Source of the DNA: Multifurca ochricompacta
Lineage: Eukaryota > Basidiomycota > Agaricomycetes > Russulales > Russulaceae
DNA: 64,000 bases
Direction of reading: 5' to 3'
Assembly: GCA_022496185.1 (NCBI GenBank)
Contig: WTXG01000171.1
Coordinates: 1-64,000 of the forward strand
Shown: piece by piece, positions 13,212 to 25,798 of the stretch
How the letters are laid out: each line of letters begins with the position of its first letter
Position numbering within the stretch: position 1 is the first letter of the stretch
Program-made: the position numbers and the translations under genes
Notes under the pieces: generated by a model
Seen by the model: the letters and a program-made list of their open reading frames with translations, nothing else
What the model was told of the DNA's origin: nothing
Databases searched by the model: none

Positions 13212-14040
13212 ATGATTCTGGGGATTTGGGTTTAACCCGATCACTCAATAGGGGATGCTGGCTACATACTTCGACTTGACCCAGCCTAGGGGCAGCATTG
13301 CCGTATGCACCGCTTTGTATACTCCGTGTAGCATTACGAACGCGGCTAACGCATACATGTCGAAGGCTAGGGGCCGTGGTCCTCTTCACCGACCTAGGTT
13401 AGGCACTGATGCGCTGAGAGGGCGCCTTCTCGGCATCCCTGGAACGGCTCGTGATGGCCTTTTTGATGCATCCACGATTTACGTATTATAGAGGCGCTGG
13501 TGCCTTTTCCGAGGGAGTGTCAACCTTCTGTGTCTGCCAACTGATTGCACTTGTCATCACCTCTTGAGACGGAATGTCTGGAAGGGACGCTGCCAACGGC
13601 TTCGAGCTGGAGAGTGTCTCAGCCAAGAATACCTAATTGAGACTTTGCGCCCAGCGTCTTCAGCACTTCATGAATGATTATATTTTTCAGAACTTCCGAA
13701 TGGTCGAGCTTCAGACGTAGAGCACTGTGCGTGAGTTACTTCTTCAATTGTACCAAATGGTTCCAATTCCAATTGAAATAGATCTTACTCTTCTAATACA
13801 AATCTTATTGGGCGGATAACCATTCAGGGGTGTGGAACTTGCGCTAAGAAACTTGCACTAAATCTCGCTTTCGCCGTGGGTACCAACTTTCAATCGGTTG
13901 TCTCGCTCTTGGCGCGACCCGCGCTTTCTTCCTTCCTTTTTCCTCAAGGCGCGATTCAGGGGTCATGATATATAAAGGGACGATGTCCATTTGAATTAGG
14001 TTCCCCGCTCGCTCCCTTGCTTTTCACTTTCTCCTTGATC
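13212..14040. other. Intergenic spacer between P450 copies 1 and 2
   Basis: No coding frame supported; contains the promoter of copy 2 at its right end. Confidence 0.5.
13968..13977 (+). promoter_or_regulatory. TATA box of P450 copy 2
   Basis: TATATAAAGG about 64-73 bp upstream of the ATG at 14041, a plausible spacing for a fungal core promoter. Confidence 0.5.
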
Positions 14041-16176
14041 ATGGCTTTTCTGATGACTTTCTTCGACTTACTTGCTCTTCTTTCTTTCTTCGTGATCCTT
14101 CGGGCCATTCGTGACCATCGAAGACGAAGGGGATTACCTCACCCTCCTGGCCCGCGACCTTGGCCTCTCATTGGTAACCTTTTCGACATTCCAAAGGAGT
14201 CTCCCTGGCTCACGTATGCTCAACTTTCAAAGAAATACGGTATGTTCCTCTTGAAAAATAAAAGCTCCACGTGACGAATGATGTATTAATTAGGGGATGT
14301 CATATCTTTCAACGTCTTCGGACAGACTATCGTCATCCTGGGCTCCATCAAAGTCACCAAGGACCTTTTTGAGAAACGTGGAGATACCTATTCCGATCGT
14401 CCTGTGTTTCCATTCATTGAGATGTACATTGTATCCCAGAAACTCATACCCCCTTTGCTGACATAATCTAGGATGGACTTACAATGGGCTTTGCCCATGG
14501 CACGACATGCTGAACCCTGGCGTTTGGGGCGCAAGCTACTCGAACGGAGCCTCCGCCCCGTAGCCGCGGCTGCGTACCGTCTCTTGCAAGAGAAACGGGC
14601 GCACGTACTTCTCTCCCGCCTGTTGGAAAGTCCCGACAAGTGGGTGGAGCATATCGAACTGTTAGTGGGTTCTTCCTTGAGATATGTGCTACCTTCTTAG
14701 CCATTCATCAGCTTTCAAGGAGAACAACTATTGGCCATGACGTACGGCTATGAAGCACAGGGGTCTGATGACAGGGTGATAGATGCCGCGAAGAAGATGT
14801 CCGACATTGCATCTACAACATCTCTGCCAGGTGCTTGTCTCGTCAACGAATTTCCTTTTTGTACGTCATTTACCTGTCAAATTGAGCGTCTGGCCATTTG
14901 TAATAATAACAAAAAAATCCGCTTAGTGAGACACATCCCTGAATGGTTACCGTGGTTCAGTTACAAGCCACTCGCTCGTATTGGCCATGATTTGGGTCAA
15001 GAAGTCATGAATGACCCCATCCAATTTGTCAGAGAAAGCATAGTTAGTGGGCCATTTGCGTCAGCCAAGTAAATTGATTATCACTTTCTTCAGCTCAATG
15101 GCACGGCACAGCCATCGCTAGCTCTTGAGAATTTCGAAGCGGCGGAGAAACTAAGTGGGGTTGAGCGCAAGAAGCAAGAAAGAGCGATCGCCGAAACGCT
15201 AGGGTCTATGTATACAGGTTCGTGATTGCTTCAACTCGTGAGATATCTGGCTGAAATAATCCACTGCAGCGGGATCTGATACTGTACGTTGTTGACATTC
15301 TCAAACGCTGTGACTCGTTTAATGTTTGGTCTCTTTTTCTAGTCCGTGGCGTCCATGATGTCGCTTTTCCTCGCGTTTTTGCTGCGTCCTGACGTACAGA
15401 GGAAGGCGCAGGAAGATATCGATGCTGTTACAGGGAGAGAGCGACTCCCAACTTTTGAGGACCGTCCCAAGCTGCCGTTCGTTGATGCGATATGCAAGGA
15501 GGTTTCAAGATGGATGCCTGTTGCCCCTCTGCGTACGTTCCGTTAGTAGTCTCTGGCGAAGGGTTCGACCACATCCGTCATTGCAGATATTCCTCATGCA
15601 GCAACACAAGATGGGGTGTATGAAGGTTTCTTTATTCCCAAGGGTGAGTTGATCATCACGCGACTTCACTGGTGTTTGCCGATGCATATATGACCAGGCG
15701 CTCTGCTGATTGCGAACACATGGTGAGATACTTTTAAATTCGCTCTTATGGTAGTTTCAATGTTGTAAACCCCTTTCAGGGCGATTTTACATGACCCAGC
15801 TGTGTATCCGGAGCCAGACATTTTTAAACCCGAGCGATTCCTCAATCCAAACGGAACTTTACGTGAAGACCCGACATTGGTATCAGCGTTCGGATATGGG
15901 AAGCGTTTCTGCCCCGGGAGGCATTTTGCTGAAGCAACACTTTTTATTGTCGCTGTCTCTGTCCTCTCGGTGTTTAATCTCGAGAAAGGGGGTGGTTCTG
16001 AAAATAGACCTTTTGATTATTCATATTCAAGTGGTCTCATAAGGTGAGTCGATTCTCTTTCATGTATGAAGAGAGCTGATTGTTTTTCCAGTCGTCCGAA
16101 CACGTTTCCATGTTCCTTCATCCCCAGGGATCAGAAAGCAATTGACCTTCTCATCGCGGATTCCTTGGCCCGTTGA
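14041..16176 (+). CDS. Cytochrome P450 monooxygenase, tandem copy 2 (513 aa, 12 exons)
   Basis: Exons 14041-14239, 14294-14423, 14472-14660, 14712-14860, 14927-15042, 15094-15217, 15270-15283, 15343-15532, 15587-15643, 15698-15722, 15780-16043 and 16092-16176 (1,542 nt, in frame). Internal exon lengths equal those of copy 1 (130, 189, 149, 116, 124, 14, 190, 57, 25), with one codon fewer in exon 11. Motifs: anchor, HPPGPRP hinge, I-helix AGSDTS, KEVSR, FKPERF, FGYGKRFCPG with Cys442. The second I-helix threonine position is Ser, which may matter for proton delivery but occurs in active P450s. Intact; same class and caveats on substrate as copy 1. Confidence 0.9.
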
Positions 16177-16652
16177 GTCATTTAGACTAATGAGACTGTT
16201 GACATCCCATTACTGCAAAGGATTTCTGCTATGCATTTGTGCTAATAATGATCAAGAGAATTAGCACTGTCTTTATTTTATTTATTAAACCAAGCAAGAA
16301 CGTAACATCGGCGGTGGAAATAAATGAGTCGTAGGTACATACAAAAGTAAAAATTGGGCGGTTTTTTTCCGAGGTACCTGATTTTGTATCGAATCTTGAG
16401 TACTTGACTACCGAAACCTCAGGCATCAAGGGCCTTTTATTTCCATTCAGCACTACGGCCTCAGCAATATACAACTTTTGAACATGTCCCCGGATGGCCA
16501 TCTTCACCCCTTAAAACAAGACGGACATGAAATCAATCATCCGAGTCCGGTCGCTAGTAGCGTACGTCCAGCCTGTAGACGGGTCGCGTGACGTAATCAT
16601 ATTGTGATATTTCAAATCCAACACCAGAATTCTAGATCGCATGTCACCCAAC

Positions 16653-16685
<33 letters not shown>

Positions 16686-18200
16686 AAATTTCATTCGCGC
16701 TTCAGGGTGTGTCCCAAGTCGCGCGGCTACTACGGAACAGAGTAGCTACTAGGTGAACAAGTGGAAACTATTTAGGAAAATAGCGAAAGGTAAAACCACA
16801 CTTGGTGGAAAGATCTTAAATGAAAGTTGGAGATAAAAGGATCGACTATGGGTTTGGATGGTAAAAGTGGCAATCAAGGACTGTATCGTAACAAAGAGTG
16901 CGGGTGTAAAGGAAAGTCACCCAACAATTGCAGCTCATCTCAAGGGGCTAAGCGGCAAATGCAGTGGTAGCATGGATACCTAACACAGCAAACATGATTA
17001 GTAGCATTACCATTCCCATGGAGTCAAAGGACGACAATCATGACGCAGTCCAAAGGAGTTCACAGAAGACCAACCCAGAGCACAAAATACTAACCCATAG
17101 CACTGAAAGTCAACGAGCCGACATTAAGTCATCTTATCATCATGTTGTTGCTGATGTAGATGTAACTTACAGCTACATCATATACAAGTACAAACCCGCG
17201 CCAATCCATGACACCGCGATTACGGGTACGGTATTGCCGCGGGTGCTAAGAATTCACACCGTACGCGTACCCGTGAAACCCGTGTACCACATACCGCGGG
17301 TTTACCCGCACCCGTTAACAGTGACTGGAGCATAAGATTGGTTGAAACTCACAGTTTCCTGCATTTACCGGATCCTCGGGACAATTTCGAGTTGATACGA
17401 TGTCGGCCACACATTCCGAACATGGGACGCTTCTGGGGTTTCCCTCTTGCGGATGGCACCTTGTCCCCTGCGGTGCGGTTAACTGGAGGTGGCATCCCTC
17501 ATTAGCTTTGAACAAGGCTAAGAAGTAGGTCGCCGGTTCCTGAACTAGTGGATTTCTGAATTCGATCATTATCTATATGTAGGACAACGTTCCGCGCAAC
17601 AAAGTCGACATGCTGACAGGTATACCGTCAGGGTTAGCGAGGAGCCATCCCGGCCACCCTTTCAACAACAATAAGTGTCAAAAAGTCATCATATGTGCGG
17701 TGTCGGGAGTTAAATGAGAGCGACTAAGTCTTCTGAGGTGAAAAGACTGAAGTATCTGACTACGCGTGACGTTTGTTTTCAAGATGGGTTATGTGCAAAC
17801 CAACAATCAACCATAAAATATAATTTCTAGTACAGTACGGTATTAAATGGCTCCTTAGCGCTCTAGCTTTGCATTGTGCCCGGGCCGTGGGTAGTAGGAG
17901 AGGATACCATGCTACTTTTCAAGGTGCCACTGACTGAAAGCCTACTTCTCTCTCAGACGAAATGTTTCAAAAACGATGGCGCTTCTAAAGGAGTCTTAAG
18001 CGCACTATACCAAAATTAACCAATCCATCCAAGTCAAGGTCGGGTACAAGTAGCATAGGAAGGGTGCTGTAAATATTTGAAAGCGACGGCACGTTTTTAG
18101 GCCCGATCCTGATACTCAAAGTTGCCGCTTCTTGGCGCAAAGGCTAACAGGAGGGCTGAGGCTAACTTCTCGTACCGTCTTGTCGGGAGCGGATCAGTAA
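16177..18200. other. Intergenic, 2 kb
   Basis: No gene supported. Holds an A-homopolymer of about 27 nt (16657-16682) and a GGGTAC/GTACCC-type inverted-repeat cluster at about 17220-17320 that resembles a CpG-poor tract near 36950-37060. Confidence 0.45.
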
Positions 18201-18204
18201 CCAA

Positions 18205-18262
18205 ATGGTTGGTCTGCGACCTTTGCCCATCCTCAACAACCTTCTCGATATCCTGAATGTGC
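18205..18262 (+). pseudogene. Possible P450 N-terminal scrap
   Basis: One frame reads GLRPLPILNNLLDILNVP, matching the proline-hinge block of the neighbouring P450s (GPRPLPIIGNLFDIP). Nothing P450-like continues on either side. It could be a decayed extra copy of the tandem array; the match is short, so chance cannot be ruled out. Confidence 0.35.
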
Positions 18263-18514
18263 CCACTTGTCCCTCATACCCCTAATTCGCCCCTCCTGCT
18301 GCTCAACTGAAGCCCTCAAGTTCTCTTCCGTGGCTGGCCTTTCCAAAGAGGAGGTGAAGACACTTGCTGACTAAGTCAACAGGCCTTTTGGTGGGCCCCA
18401 AACCCGCACCTCCTAATTTGAAAGCCCTGATTGAAACCTGTACAGGACTCGCACTCCGAAGCACAGAAATAGGCACGCAAACTAGCCCTGCACGAAATAG
18501 AGTCAAACCCCCTT

Positions 18515-19025
18515 TTCACAGCGGCGTACTGCCGCGAGGAGGCACGCAAACGCGCCGATAAAAAATGGGCCACAGACTGGCTCGCTGATAGGAGAAAACG
18601 TCCACAAGACCACACCTTCATCCGCACCCACCATCACAGACGCACCCAACGGGAAAAACCATACTCTCTTCACTGCTGCAACTACCACTGGAGGCAAAAA
18701 CAACAGGACCCCACTCTACTCACGACACACGACCTCCACAGCTCTAAGGTGGGCCGTCGGTCATGCGTTCGTAAGTGACTACACAATACGATTTCGGCCG
18801 AAAACCCCTCGGGATGAACTCACATGCCCATGTGACGCCACATCACTGCATTCCATGAAACACGTCCTTCTCCATTGCCCATCCCACGCCGCTCTATGCC
18901 ATGAACTCGACATCCACCAGATAAACCCGCTTTCCATGCCTACTTCCATGGAAGAGCCCATACCTTTTAACATTTCTACAACATACACGGGCTACCTTCA
19001 AACCTGTAAATCAAAGAATCTCTGA
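18515..19025 (+). pseudogene. Remnant of a retroelement reverse-transcriptase/RNase H tail
   Basis: Two frames carry coding-like sequence. The first (about 18515-18600) is charged and Trp-containing (EEARKRADKKWATDW). The second ends at 19025 with ALRWAVGHAF, then a CPC-x12-H-x5-C zinc-knuckle-like pattern (CPCDAT...MKHVLLHCP), the arrangement seen at the C-terminus of many non-LTR and related fungal RT proteins. Frame changes and no RT core show it is a fragment. Confidence 0.5.
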
Positions 19026-20825
19026 AGACCACAGATGACCGGCGGCATTAGATGGACAACAAGTCCGTAACCAATGTATCTTCATTTGACTCCAAATCAT
19101 AATGGCTTATCCCACCAAACCTGACTAATTATTACTGTTGATGGTCTCCTACATGTGTAGTGTCATAACTTATTCAACTATCTTTATGGCTCACTCAAAT
19201 GTATTTACTGAGGCACCTGAAGTAGATATGGCTGCTCTTGTTTTGATGAGCCACACGCAGAATGAAAATTGGATCAAAAAAAAACCCCCCGCACCTCCCC
19301 TTCAGAAGCCCCTTCTCCAAGACTCCCTTCCTGCGCCATACTCCATCGCCGTTGTCAAACAGCGAACCACGCTCCGTCTAGTCGTCTCATCCCTCAAGAC
19401 TGCCTGTGGGTGGCCGACTCCTGTGGCTGTGAAAAGGACGTCATATCCATACAGAAATCGCTAAAACAAAACCTTCTTGGAAGCTGAACAAGAATAGACA
19501 GGTAGATAAAGAAGAGAATATCAAGACAGGAACTTGGCAAACAGTCAACGTGTCCATCCCATTTATGACGGCTTGCCAACAATTGCACGTTGAAGTGCGC
19601 TCGCCTGTTGCAGATAGGGGAGGCAAACGGTCGTAATTAGGCCAGGATTTTGCATGCCTCACTGTTTGTATTTGTCATTGCCGTTCCATTCTGAAATATG
19701 GGTTCGAAACAGAACCTATGTACTTGTATCTCAAAGCTATGGATTGTCCAGAGGCGTGGAACGATCGAGAACGGGGTTCGTGCTGATCCCCGGAAGATCA
19801 GCAATGCGCGACTTGTCTGGCGGGGTCATTGGGAATTGAGCAGGGCACGCATGCTCCTAATGCAGGATTTTGAAACTCAGGCCATGGTTAGACATGGCCA
19901 TTCGAGAGGACGCTAACAATGGGGTTGAAGAGAGCCAAGTGGCAGGGAAAGTAATAGAGATGGTGGTGGTTCGAGGGAAAGCCATGGGCGGCCATACTCC
20001 AATGCGGGTAGGGCAGATTTGATGTGTTAACGCGAAGACGACTACCAACTGAGGAGGATCGTCTGAAACTTCTTCAAACCTAAGCGTTCCTAGTAATTGT
20101 CAGTCACAGGCACCGCACGGGTATCAGACGAAAGCTTAAACGACGATTCCATGTGGGTATTGAAGAAGAGAGAACACTTTGGGATAAGGAAAGACATGAC
20201 ACTGGTTGGTGTTTCAATGTTCGAATAGACTCTACAGGAAATTTCTAAACGTCAAATATTCTGCAGGTCTCCACGCGAGCGGGCCAGATGAGTGGATAGC
20301 ATGCTGGTGTAGTGTGGGAAGGGAAGTCGGAAAGTTGTTATGTTGACGGCGGCACGTGAGTAGTCCCGTGGCTCAACTTAACATAATAGCACAACATCAA
20401 CTCATCCCGCAAGGGGAGACACGCGCTTTTCAACAGTCAACGTGTCAGGCATCTTCTCAAGAAAAGGTGAATCTGGTGGCATCGAAACTGCCTTTCTGAG
20501 TGGATCGTTAATGAAGAGAGTGAAGAGCATTTGCGAAGCCATAATTGTCCTGGACGCTTTTAAAGCCCAACTACAACACACTTACTGGAACTCTGTTCAG
20601 AATTAATCATTATGAGACTCCATTACGAGATGCAAAGCCCTCTTCGCTTGATGTCCATTCAGTTGCGTACGTACACTCTGGAAGACACCGCGATTCCAAT
20701 TCAATATCTCGGACGGAGTCCTGACATGCCCCTTAAGGAAAAGTAAATGAAAGTATAAACACGACCGAAGAAACTCGTTTCTTTTGTGGATCCCCAAGGA
20801 TCACGACCCAGCCACGGTCCTAGTT
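19026..20825. other. Intergenic, 1.8 kb
   Basis: No supported gene. The right end holds the promoter of P450 copy 3. Confidence 0.45.
20754..20760 (+). promoter_or_regulatory. Putative TATA element of P450 copy 3
   Basis: TATAAAC about 70 bp upstream of the ATG at 20826, the same spacing as the TATA box of copy 2. Confidence 0.4.
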
Positions 20826-22945
20826 ATGGCCTCTCTCCTGTCTATCCTCGACCTGATTGTTCTGCTATCCTCTCTCATTGCTTTTCAGGCTGTACGAGAC
20901 TATCGAAGACGAGGCGGGGTACCATATCCTCCTGGCCCACGACCCTTACCCGTAATCGGCAATCTTCTCCATATTCCAAAGGAGTATTCCTGGCTCGCGT
21001 ACACCCAATATTCGAAGAAATATGGTACGAGCGAGTCACTCTTCCTCATGCCTTCGTTTAAAATATACGTTCCAGGGGGTGTCATTTCCTTCCGCGTATT
21101 CGGGCAAGTCATCATCGTATTGAACACCATCAAAGCCGCCAAAGATTTGCTTGAGAAGCGCGGAGAAATCTACTCTGATCGACCTGAAATTCCAATCTAT
21201 GACATGTACGAAATTAAATTACGCGTTCGTACCATCAGCTAACATTTTTCAGGATGGAATGGCACTGGGTTCTGCCAACGGCGAGATATGGGGATACTTG
21301 GCGTCCAGCGCGTAGGTTGCTTGACCGTGGCCTTCGCCCAGGGGCTGCAGCATCATATCGCCCAATGCAACAGGCGAGGGCACGTGTACTCATGACTCGG
21401 CTATTGGCGAGCCCGGATAAGTGGGAGGACCACATCGAGTTGTCAGTGACACACTTTTTTGGCTACCCATCCATCAATTAATTTATTATTAGGCTACAAG
21501 GGGAGCTACTATTAGACATGACGTATGGTTACAAGGTACCGGACCGGCAGGACAGAAAGTTCGACATGGCAAAACGATTGAGTGAATTTGGGACGACATT
21601 AGTACTTCCCGGTGCTTCGCTGGTCAATCATTTCCCTTTTTGTAAGTGGTCTCTTTCATACGGTATACAAGTCTCACAGTGACCTCAGTGCGTCACATCC
21701 CTGAATGGTTGCCACGGTTCAGCTACAAGCCGCTTGCCCGCTACGGCCATGCCATGGGGGTGGAGGTCGTGAACGAACCAATTCACTTTGTGAAAGAAAG
21801 TATTGTAAGAAATGTCACAAGGTATCTCTGAAAAGGCTCACAGAATTTACCGTAGCTCAGGGGCACAGCACGGCCCTCACTTGCTCTCCAAAATTTACAA
21901 GAGATAGAAAAGCTAAGTGGATCAGACCGTGACAAGGCAGAAAGAGTGGTCTCCGGAGCTTTGGCCTCGCTGTATTCAGGTGAGTAATTGCTGCGACCCT
22001 GTTATCCTGATCTGATTGAAATAAATTTCCCAGCCGGGTCCGACACCGTATGTCGCCAGAACATCTATTTATATGCGTGCTGACATGTGGCTCAACCTTC
22101 CAGACCGTCTCAGCCACGTTGACGTTCTTCCTCGCGTGTTTGCTCCACCCCGAAATACAGAAGAAGGCTCAGGAAGAAATAGATGCTGCTACTGGGCGCG
22201 AGCGACTTCCGTCTTTTGAGGACCGTCCAAGGTTACCTTTTATTGATGCGATATGCAAGGAAGTTTTGAGGTGGATGCCCGTGACACCCCTCGGTGCGTG
22301 TTGTCAATATCGACTTGGCACGTATCTGAATACGTCCATACTTCATAGCGGTTCCTCACGCAGTCACACAAGATGATGTTTATGAGGGCCTTTTCATACC
22401 CAAGGGTACGTGGCCTCTGTCTATCAGGTGGCCTCGAGGTTTGCTGATGCGGTTATTACCAGGTGCGATAGTTTTTGGAAACACCTGGTAAGGTGTTTTT
22501 TCTGTACCACTTGCGGTAGCTTCATTTATTCGCAGGGCAATCCTACATGACCCAAATGAGTACCAAGATCCGGACGCGTTTAAACCAGAACGATTCCTCG
22601 ACTCTAACGGACACTTGCGCGACGATCCAAACTTAACATCAGCATTTGGATATGGAAAGCGTATCTGCCCTGGAAGGCATTTTGTAGATGCGACGTTGTT
22701 TATCACTGTTGCATCTTTACTTTCGGTTTTCAATATCAAGAAGCGGAAAGAGGACGAAGATGGCCCATTTCGCTACACATATATAGGAGACTCGGTAATA
22801 AGGTATATCATCTATTTGTAGTGCTCAAAGAAAGAAAGAAAAACTAATTGTTATTTTCAGTCATCCAGACCGATTTGGGTGCTCTGTTGTCCCCCGGGAC
22901 AAAATAGCGGAAGAACTCATCAACGCGGATACCTTGTCACGTTGA
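20826..22945 (+). CDS. Cytochrome P450 monooxygenase, tandem copy 3 (514 aa, 12 exons)
   Basis: Exons 20826-21024, 21076-21205, 21253-21441, 21493-21641, 21689-21804, 21856-21979, 22034-22047, 22104-22293, 22349-22405, 22463-22487, 22536-22802 and 22861-22945 (1,545 nt, in frame). Exon lengths and phases repeat those of copies 1 and 2. Motifs: membrane anchor, PPGPRP hinge, I-helix AGSDTT, KEVLR, FKPERF, FGYGKRICPG with Cys442. For exon 6 the acceptor at 21853-21855 (TAG) keeps the frame; the tempting AG five bases downstream does not. Intact. Probably arose by tandem duplication with its neighbours; substrate unknown. Confidence 0.9.
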
Positions 22946-23918
22946 CTGCTTATAATAATAATTCCAGTTTATCTATGTACTTGTTATGACCTTAGGACGT
23001 TTTTACGAGAACATAGTTTCATTTTTGACGGCAGTTTGAGGATCACACCAGCGAGGTGCCACCCGCCGAGAAGGCTAAAGGCTAAAGGCATTACGGAGGA
23101 CAGAACGGAGAACTCGGAACCTCGGAACCTTCAACCCGCGGCCCGGAATGGCCCGGATGCAAGACCATGATGGGCCGTGCCCAAATCAGCAAGTCACCCC
23201 TCTCCCTCCCCCTTCTCCTTAGCTCTGGGTCGATTCGTCGATTCGCAAGCTGCTCCACTCCACATCTGAGTTACGAAATGATATCTACTGTTTTTATTCA
23301 TCTGCGTTGCGTTCTGCACTTGTGTTTTCCGATGACCGCCGAGGCTGCAATAGTTGTGGCTGAGCCAACATAGCACTCCATTTCATTGTTTCTGGGCTTT
23401 CATGCTCCAGTGCACACACATTTAAGGCGACGACGCCATGTCTCATTCGACACTCGGAAACGACCCAAAATTCTGAGAGTCGTCTTCAGGTTTTTTCGGG
23501 CCTGCCATTAGTTGTAGTGGCGCACAGATCCGGGCCAACGATTGGACTTTCTACTTGGCTTCTCCCAACCTTGGAATTCATGTGTACATTCTAATGAAAG
23601 ACCGCCGACCTACCTGCATTTCCGACCCTAATACCTCGAGTCTCAAGTCTCCATGCTCGCGAAATGCAATGGTACTACTACTTGGAAAGTAGAGTATTTT
23701 CCTCGTCATTTAATTCCTCGTGTCTCCTATACGAAGAGCTTCGTAAATTACTGATCTCGTATTCTCGGACTATTTAAGACCCTCATTACCTGCAAGGGAC
23801 AACTTTACCTTATCCCACTTACCTTTCCGCTCATACCACCAACCAACCAATTGACAAGTAACTAAGTTCCAAGCAATCGGAACTTAGTTATTTTTTTTAC
23901 GACCACCCCCCTCCCGCA
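22946..23918. other. Intergenic between P450 copy 3 and the kinase
   Basis: No gene seen. The last 150 bp are pyrimidine-rich, as expected for a fungal 5' leader ahead of the ATG at 23919. Confidence 0.5.
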
Positions 23919-25133
23919 ATGCCTTCTTATCCTGCGCGTGCATCCCAGCTTCTGGGACAGACCATCGACAACGGTGCGCTCAGGATTGAAGCAATTCTGG
24001 GTGCGGGGGCCTTCGGTGTTGTTTATCGTGCAATCGATACGCAAACTGGAGTGCAGTATGCCGTCAAGCGAGTAGAGAAGGACGGTTCAGCCTACTATCA
24101 CACCCGCGAGAGGGAGCTTCATGCACGAGTGTCATCCCATCCTCACGTTCTTACGTTCCACCGTGAGATAAACGCGGGTCGTTATGCCTTTTATGTCTAT
24201 GACCTTTGCGCTGGCGACCTTCACTCAGTCATCAGGAAGCTGTCGTTCTTCCGGGAGGATGAGCTCATCAAGCGCGTCTTCATTCAAATCATAGACGCGC
24301 TCGAATATTCCCATTCTCGTGGCGTCTATCACCGGGATCTAAAGCCCGAGAACATTCTCGTCTCCGCGCAAAGTGGAGATATTGATGTCTTCCTTGCCGA
24401 CTTTGGTCTTGCCACCACTAACAAATTGACGGCATCGTCGTGTGGAACTCCGTGCTTTATGGGCCCAGGTATGCGTCTCCATGCATTTCACTTTTTATTT
24501 GCTAAGACCCTAGCAGAGTCACTGGTGCCGCATCACAAGCCATACTCTACAATTCAAGGGGATGTTTGGGCACTCGGTTGCATTCTTGCAGAGATGATTG
24601 CCAACGTACGCCCGTGGACATTGGCTACTCCGGAAGATAAAGATTACAATGATTACATGATGGATCGCACCATTCTGTTCGATGTCCTCCCTGTGTCGTA
24701 CCCTGCGTATTTGCTCCTGCGCAAGATTTTCGGTACCAAGCCGGAGCATCGACCCTCACTCGCTACCATCCGCATGGAGGTGCTCATGATGGACACGTTC
24801 TTCCTCACTGACGAGGAGGCAGCAGAATGCGGCTGGAGCGATCGCATTGAAAAGAAGAAGATGCGTAAGTTGTGCGTATACGGTGGTGCTGCCGTTTCGT
24901 CCCGTCGCTCTTCGGTCACGTCCTCTGGTTCCAACTACGAGTCATGCACGGAGACACCATCGTCAGCCTCGCGCTATTCGTATGGCTCATCATCATCGGC
25001 ATTCGACTCGAGCTCAGCTGAGTCGAGTCAACGACTCGTTACGCCTCCTGCTCCAGCAGCAGTAGAGGTTTTCCATACCATTGAAAAGGCGTCAAGTCGC
25101 CTGGAACTAGCACCGCGCCTGGCCACTGCTTAG
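23919..25133 (+). CDS. Serine/threonine protein kinase, Ran1/Sks1-like (388 aa)
   Basis: Exons 23919-24468 and 24517-25133. The 48-nt intron (GTATGC...CTAGCAG, branch-like GCTAAGAC) is a multiple of three, so the unspliced frame is also open; splicing restores FMGPE at the end of the activation segment. Kinase landmarks: glycine loop GAGAFG (28-33), VKRV with Lys50, HRDLKPEN (138-145), DFGLA (Asp161), then GDVWALG. A tail of about 100 residues rich in Ser follows. The compact lobe with an FFREDE insert resembles fungal Ran1/Pat1 and Vhs1/Sks1 kinases, which act in nutrient and sexual-development signalling; assigning a specific role would be speculative. It sits inside the P450 array but on its own promoter. 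Confidence 0.88.
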   Translation: MPSYPARASQLLGQTIDNGALRIEAILGAGAFGVVYRAIDTQTGVQYAVKRVEKDGSAYYHTRERELHARVSSHPHVLTFHREINAGRYAFYVYDLCAGDLHSVIRKLSFFREDELIKRVFIQIIDALEYSHSRGVYHRDLKPENILVSAQSGDIDVFLADFGLATTNKLTASSCGTPCFMGPGMRLHAFHFLFAKTLAESLVPHHKPYSTIQGDVWALGCILAEMIANVRPWTLATPEDKDYNDYMMDRTILFDVLPVSYPAYLLLRKIFGTKPEHRPSLATIRMEVLMMDTFFLTDEEAAECGWSDRIEKKKMRKLCVYGGAAVSSRRSSVTSSGSNYESCTETPSSASRYSYGSSSSAFDSSSAESSQRLVTPPAPAAVEVFHTIEKASSRLELAPRLATA

Positions 25134-25565
25134 ACTTGGTTTTGATTTAGCGATTGATATATCAAACACAGACATTGGACTCCTTGATGGACCTAGTTTA
25201 CGATATGTTACGATTTGTCGGACCATAACGGACATGTCACGATTAACTTATACTAAGCCTTGTATACCTATATAGAACAATGGAAATAGCCTTTCGAGTT
25301 TGCTCTTGCTTTGACTTTGAATGCTAGCCGTTTGCCACATTTGAAGGATGCAAAGGGCGATCAGTGTACACACAAGCGGAGGATAAGACGTGGAGATGAG
25401 AAAGACAAGGACAAGGTAGTCATTAGCTTGGCCCCTAAATTGGTGAGTCCCTGGTCCCTAGTGTCTCTTTCAATGCCAGGTGGGACTGGTGGCCCGGGAT
25501 CACACAGCCTTGCGACAGACTGGCACTGGCAAGCTGTGGAAAGATCTTATAGCCGACGGCATGTT

Positions 25566-25616
25566 CTTCACTGGTGCCACCAAGTGCACTTGGCACTTGG
25601 TGGCACCCAAGTGAAG
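25566..25616. repeat. 51-nt near-perfect hairpin
   Basis: A 15-bp perfect inverted repeat (25573-25587 with 25593-25607, 5-nt loop) is extended by a further 7 bp (25566-25572 with 25610-25616) with a 2-nt bulge. It lies 430 bp downstream of the kinase stop. Confidence 0.7.
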
Positions 25617-25763
25617 GCCATTGTGATATTTGTTCACAGGCACAGCAACAAGTACGTAGGCATCATTCCGCCCTCCTTGCAATGTCACTGTTAGGATCGA
25701 GTCCACCGGAATGCATGGGGACAGCTTTTTCGTCAGTGTTAAATCTTTTGTGCACTAGGAAGC

Positions 25764-25772
<9 letters not shown>

Positions 25773-25798
<26 letters not shown>
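25773..25798. repeat. (AC)n microsatellite
   Basis: About 13 uninterrupted AC units. Confidence 0.85.

Noticed and set aside
16229..16507. 92-codon minus-strand ORF after P450 copy 2
   Set aside because: Lies in the 3' flank, no domain or homologous counterpart behind the other P450 copies.
17220..17320. GGGTAC/GTACCC-rich block similar in style to 36940-37060
   Set aside because: Resemblance is in short motif composition only; I could not align the two blocks over any length, so I do not call a shared family.
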